5,979 nt of DNA from Candidatus Aenigmatarchaeota archaeon (GTDB taxonomy: Archaea; Aenigmatarchaeota; Aenigmatarchaeia; PWEA01; JAGHBM01). Below are positions 4,794 to 5,979 of this stretch, piece after piece; position 1 is the stretch's first letter, and each line of letters begins with the position of its first letter. The position numbers were made by a program, and so were the translations under genes. Under the pieces are notes generated by a model. The model had not been told where the DNA came from, made no database searches, and saw nothing but the letters and a program-made list of their open reading frames with translations. The stretch is taken from the NCBI GenBank assembly GCA_023133195.1, contig JAGLWW010000049.1, forward strand, positions 1 to 5,979. Reading direction: 5' to 3'.

Positions 4794-5979
4794 ATGGTGT
4801 TTGGCAAGAATTTATGGATTTTGTTGCTTTTAGGAGTTTTTAGTTTTATTTTATCAAGCATTTTTTCACTAGGAGCTGCTCCTGATCCACCAGAATATTG
4901 GGATAACTCAACCAATTCAACCCTGGCGGGAGAACCCGTGGAATTCAGGCTGAGGTGGACCTGTGGTTATGAGTTGGTCGGATATATATTTTCCTTGGAT
5001 AACTGCACAGGCTCTTTTGAAAACATCACAAGTGGTTCTTTAAGTGGGTATGAGGATTGGTCAAATGTAACACATGTCATAAACTCAACAATAGGTTGTA
5101 CAATTCGCTGGAAAGTTTATGCTAACAACACAAATCTTGACTGGAGTACATCAGATGAATATAGTTTTAAGACGACTGATGAAGATACAACACCCCCAAA
5201 CATAGCTTGGGAAGATCCGACTCCACCAGATGGAAATGTCACTTCAGATAACTACGTTTACCTGAATACCACGATAACGGATGTCTCAAACACTTCAGCC
5301 TTCTTTGACTGGAACTACAGCCTGGTAGGTTACTGGTCTTTCGAATACTACAACGACACAGGAATCTTTGATAACTCTTCTTACAACAACTTCGGAAACT
5401 TCAGCGGAGTAAGTTTAGATAACATAACAACAGGAAAATACGGAAAAGGTCTGGAGTTTGACGGAGACAACGATTATATTCAAATTGCAGGAGACAGCTC
5501 TCTTAAACCAAATTCCACTTTAACCATCACCGCTTGGATAAAAGCTGCCAATACAGATTCAGGCGGCGCAGAGGTAGCTTCCATGGGAGACGATTACATG
5601 CTTAGAGTAAGTACCAACGGCAATTTATTTTTCGGCTTTTGGATGGGAACTACATGGAGAACCTCCTCTACTACAGGTGTGGATGTATTGGATAATCAAT
5701 GGCATCAAGTAGTCGTAACCAAATCCGCCACTAACCAAAAATTTTATGTTGATGATTGGGAAGCAAGTCTTGCCACCGGAGGTTCACATACGGATAATAT
5801 AACTTACGTCCATGATCCCAATTTCTATATAGGGAAGCAGGGGGATGGGAACCCGAACTTTGATTTCGACGGTTCAATAGATGAAGTCCGCATATACAAC
5901 CGCGCGCTTTCAGCAGATGAGATAAACGCATCCTACAACAACGGAGCCTACCGCTTGAAAAACAACTTTACTTCCCTCT
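4794..5979 (+). CDS. Secreted/surface LamG-domain protein, partial (C-terminus beyond the right edge)
   Basis: The reading frame stays open from the ATG at 4794 to the window end (395 complete codons). Residues 1-29 form a Sec-type signal peptide: K5, a long hydrophobic core, and SLGAA before PDPPEY as a likely cleavage region. Residues about 30-130 form a beta-rich domain ending in WKVYANNTNLDWSTSDEYSF, like extracellular domains repeated in archaeal surface proteins. A Pro-rich linker (TTPPNIAWEDPTPPDGN, 132-148) follows. Residues about 176-384 form a concanavalin-fold LamG domain: LVGYWSFE (177-184), YGKGLEFDGDNDYIQI (216-231), LTITAWIKA (243-251), NQWHQVVVTK (301-310), FYVDD (317-321), FYIGKQ (344-349) and the closing GSIDEVRIYNRALSADEI (360-377). 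There are 19 N-x-S/T sequons, so heavy N-glycosylation outside the cell is likely. Such domains bind carbohydrate or protein ligands; ligand and anchor are unknown here. No class III (pilin) signal peptide is seen. ATG is the only convincing start. A role with the pilus motor is suggested only by adjacency. Confidence 0.83.
   Translation, partial: MVFGKNLWILLLLGVFSFILSSIFSLGAAPDPPEYWDNSTNSTLAGEPVEFRLRWTCGYELVGYIFSLDNCTGSFENITSGSLSGYEDWSNVTHVINSTIGCTIRWKVYANNTNLDWSTSDEYSFKTTDEDTTPPNIAWEDPTPPDGNVTSDNYVYLNTTITDVSNTSAFFDWNYSLVGYWSFEYYNDTGIFDNSSYNNFGNFSGVSLDNITTGKYGKGLEFDGDNDYIQIAGDSSLKPNSTLTITAWIKAANTDSGGAEVASMGDDYMLRVSTNGNLFFGFWMGTTWRTSSTTGVDVLDNQWHQVVVTKSATNQKFYVDDWEASLATGGSHTDNITYVHDPNFYIGKQGDGNPNFDFDGSIDEVRIYNRALSADEINASYNNGAYRLKNNFTSL

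Noticed and set aside
4794..4880. A class III (archaellin/pilin) signal peptide on the LamG protein
   Set aside because: No Lys/Arg-Gly cleavage motif precedes the hydrophobic stretch; G4 follows Phe. The end of the core (SLGAA before Pro-Asp-Pro) looks like a Sec signal peptide, and the mature region is not pilin-like.
5731..5931. Minus-strand frame opposite the LamG domain
   Set aside because: It is antisense to the conserved LamG core, and no binding site or family similarity is seen.
1..5979. tRNA, rRNA, CRISPR array, insertion sequence or toxin-antitoxin pair
   Set aside because: No regularly spaced repeats, transposase motifs, terminal inverted repeats or RNA-gene sequences were seen; nearly all bases are covered by the genes listed.

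Overview
The window looks like part of an archaeal chromosome. Each gene that can be recognised belongs to an archaeal family: archease, the archaeal/eukaryotic ribosomal protein S26e, an archaellum/pilus-type secretion ATPase, a KaiC/RAD55-like ATPase, two T2SSF membrane proteins and a sequon-rich LamG surface protein. Shine-Dalgarno motifs, TATA-like boxes and moderately AT-rich DNA fit this. S26e is absent from most Euryarchaeota, so a TACK-type or DPANN-type (for example Aenigmarchaeota-like) genome is more likely. That placement is inference from gene content, not a demonstrated phylogeny.

Layout. At the left edge an archease gene runs leftward and is cut by the window end (316 down to 1). 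It faces a rightward gene set across a roughly 100-base divergent promoter region (317-420). That region holds an inverted repeat nested inside a direct repeat. The rightward set begins with S26e (421-681), which has no ATG, GTG or TTG and appears to start at ATT behind a strong Shine-Dalgarno. Eight bases later comes a 533-residue ArlI/FlaI/TadA-type ATPase (690-2291). It is followed by a single-domain KaiC-like ATPase (2315-3016) and two half-size T2SSF proteins (3013-3891 and 3899-4759). Gaps are 23 bases or fewer, and one junction overlaps by 4 bases, so this is very probably one operon.

The last gene (4794 to past the window end) encodes a secreted or surface protein with a Sec-type signal peptide, beta-rich linker domains and a LamG domain, and 19 N-glycosylation sequons in 395 residues. 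It lacks a Shine-Dalgarno but has a TATA-like box about 26 bases before its ATG, so it probably has its own promoter and a leaderless mRNA.

How it fits together. The hexameric ATPase would drive assembly of a type IV pilus-like filament or secretion of a substrate. The two T2SSF proteins would form the membrane platform, and the KaiC-like protein takes the place that ArlH has in archaella. No pilin, prepilin peptidase or other archaellum gene is visible here. The module could therefore be a pilus, adhesion or secretion machine whose filament subunits lie elsewhere. The adjacent LamG protein is a plausible surface partner, but only by proximity.
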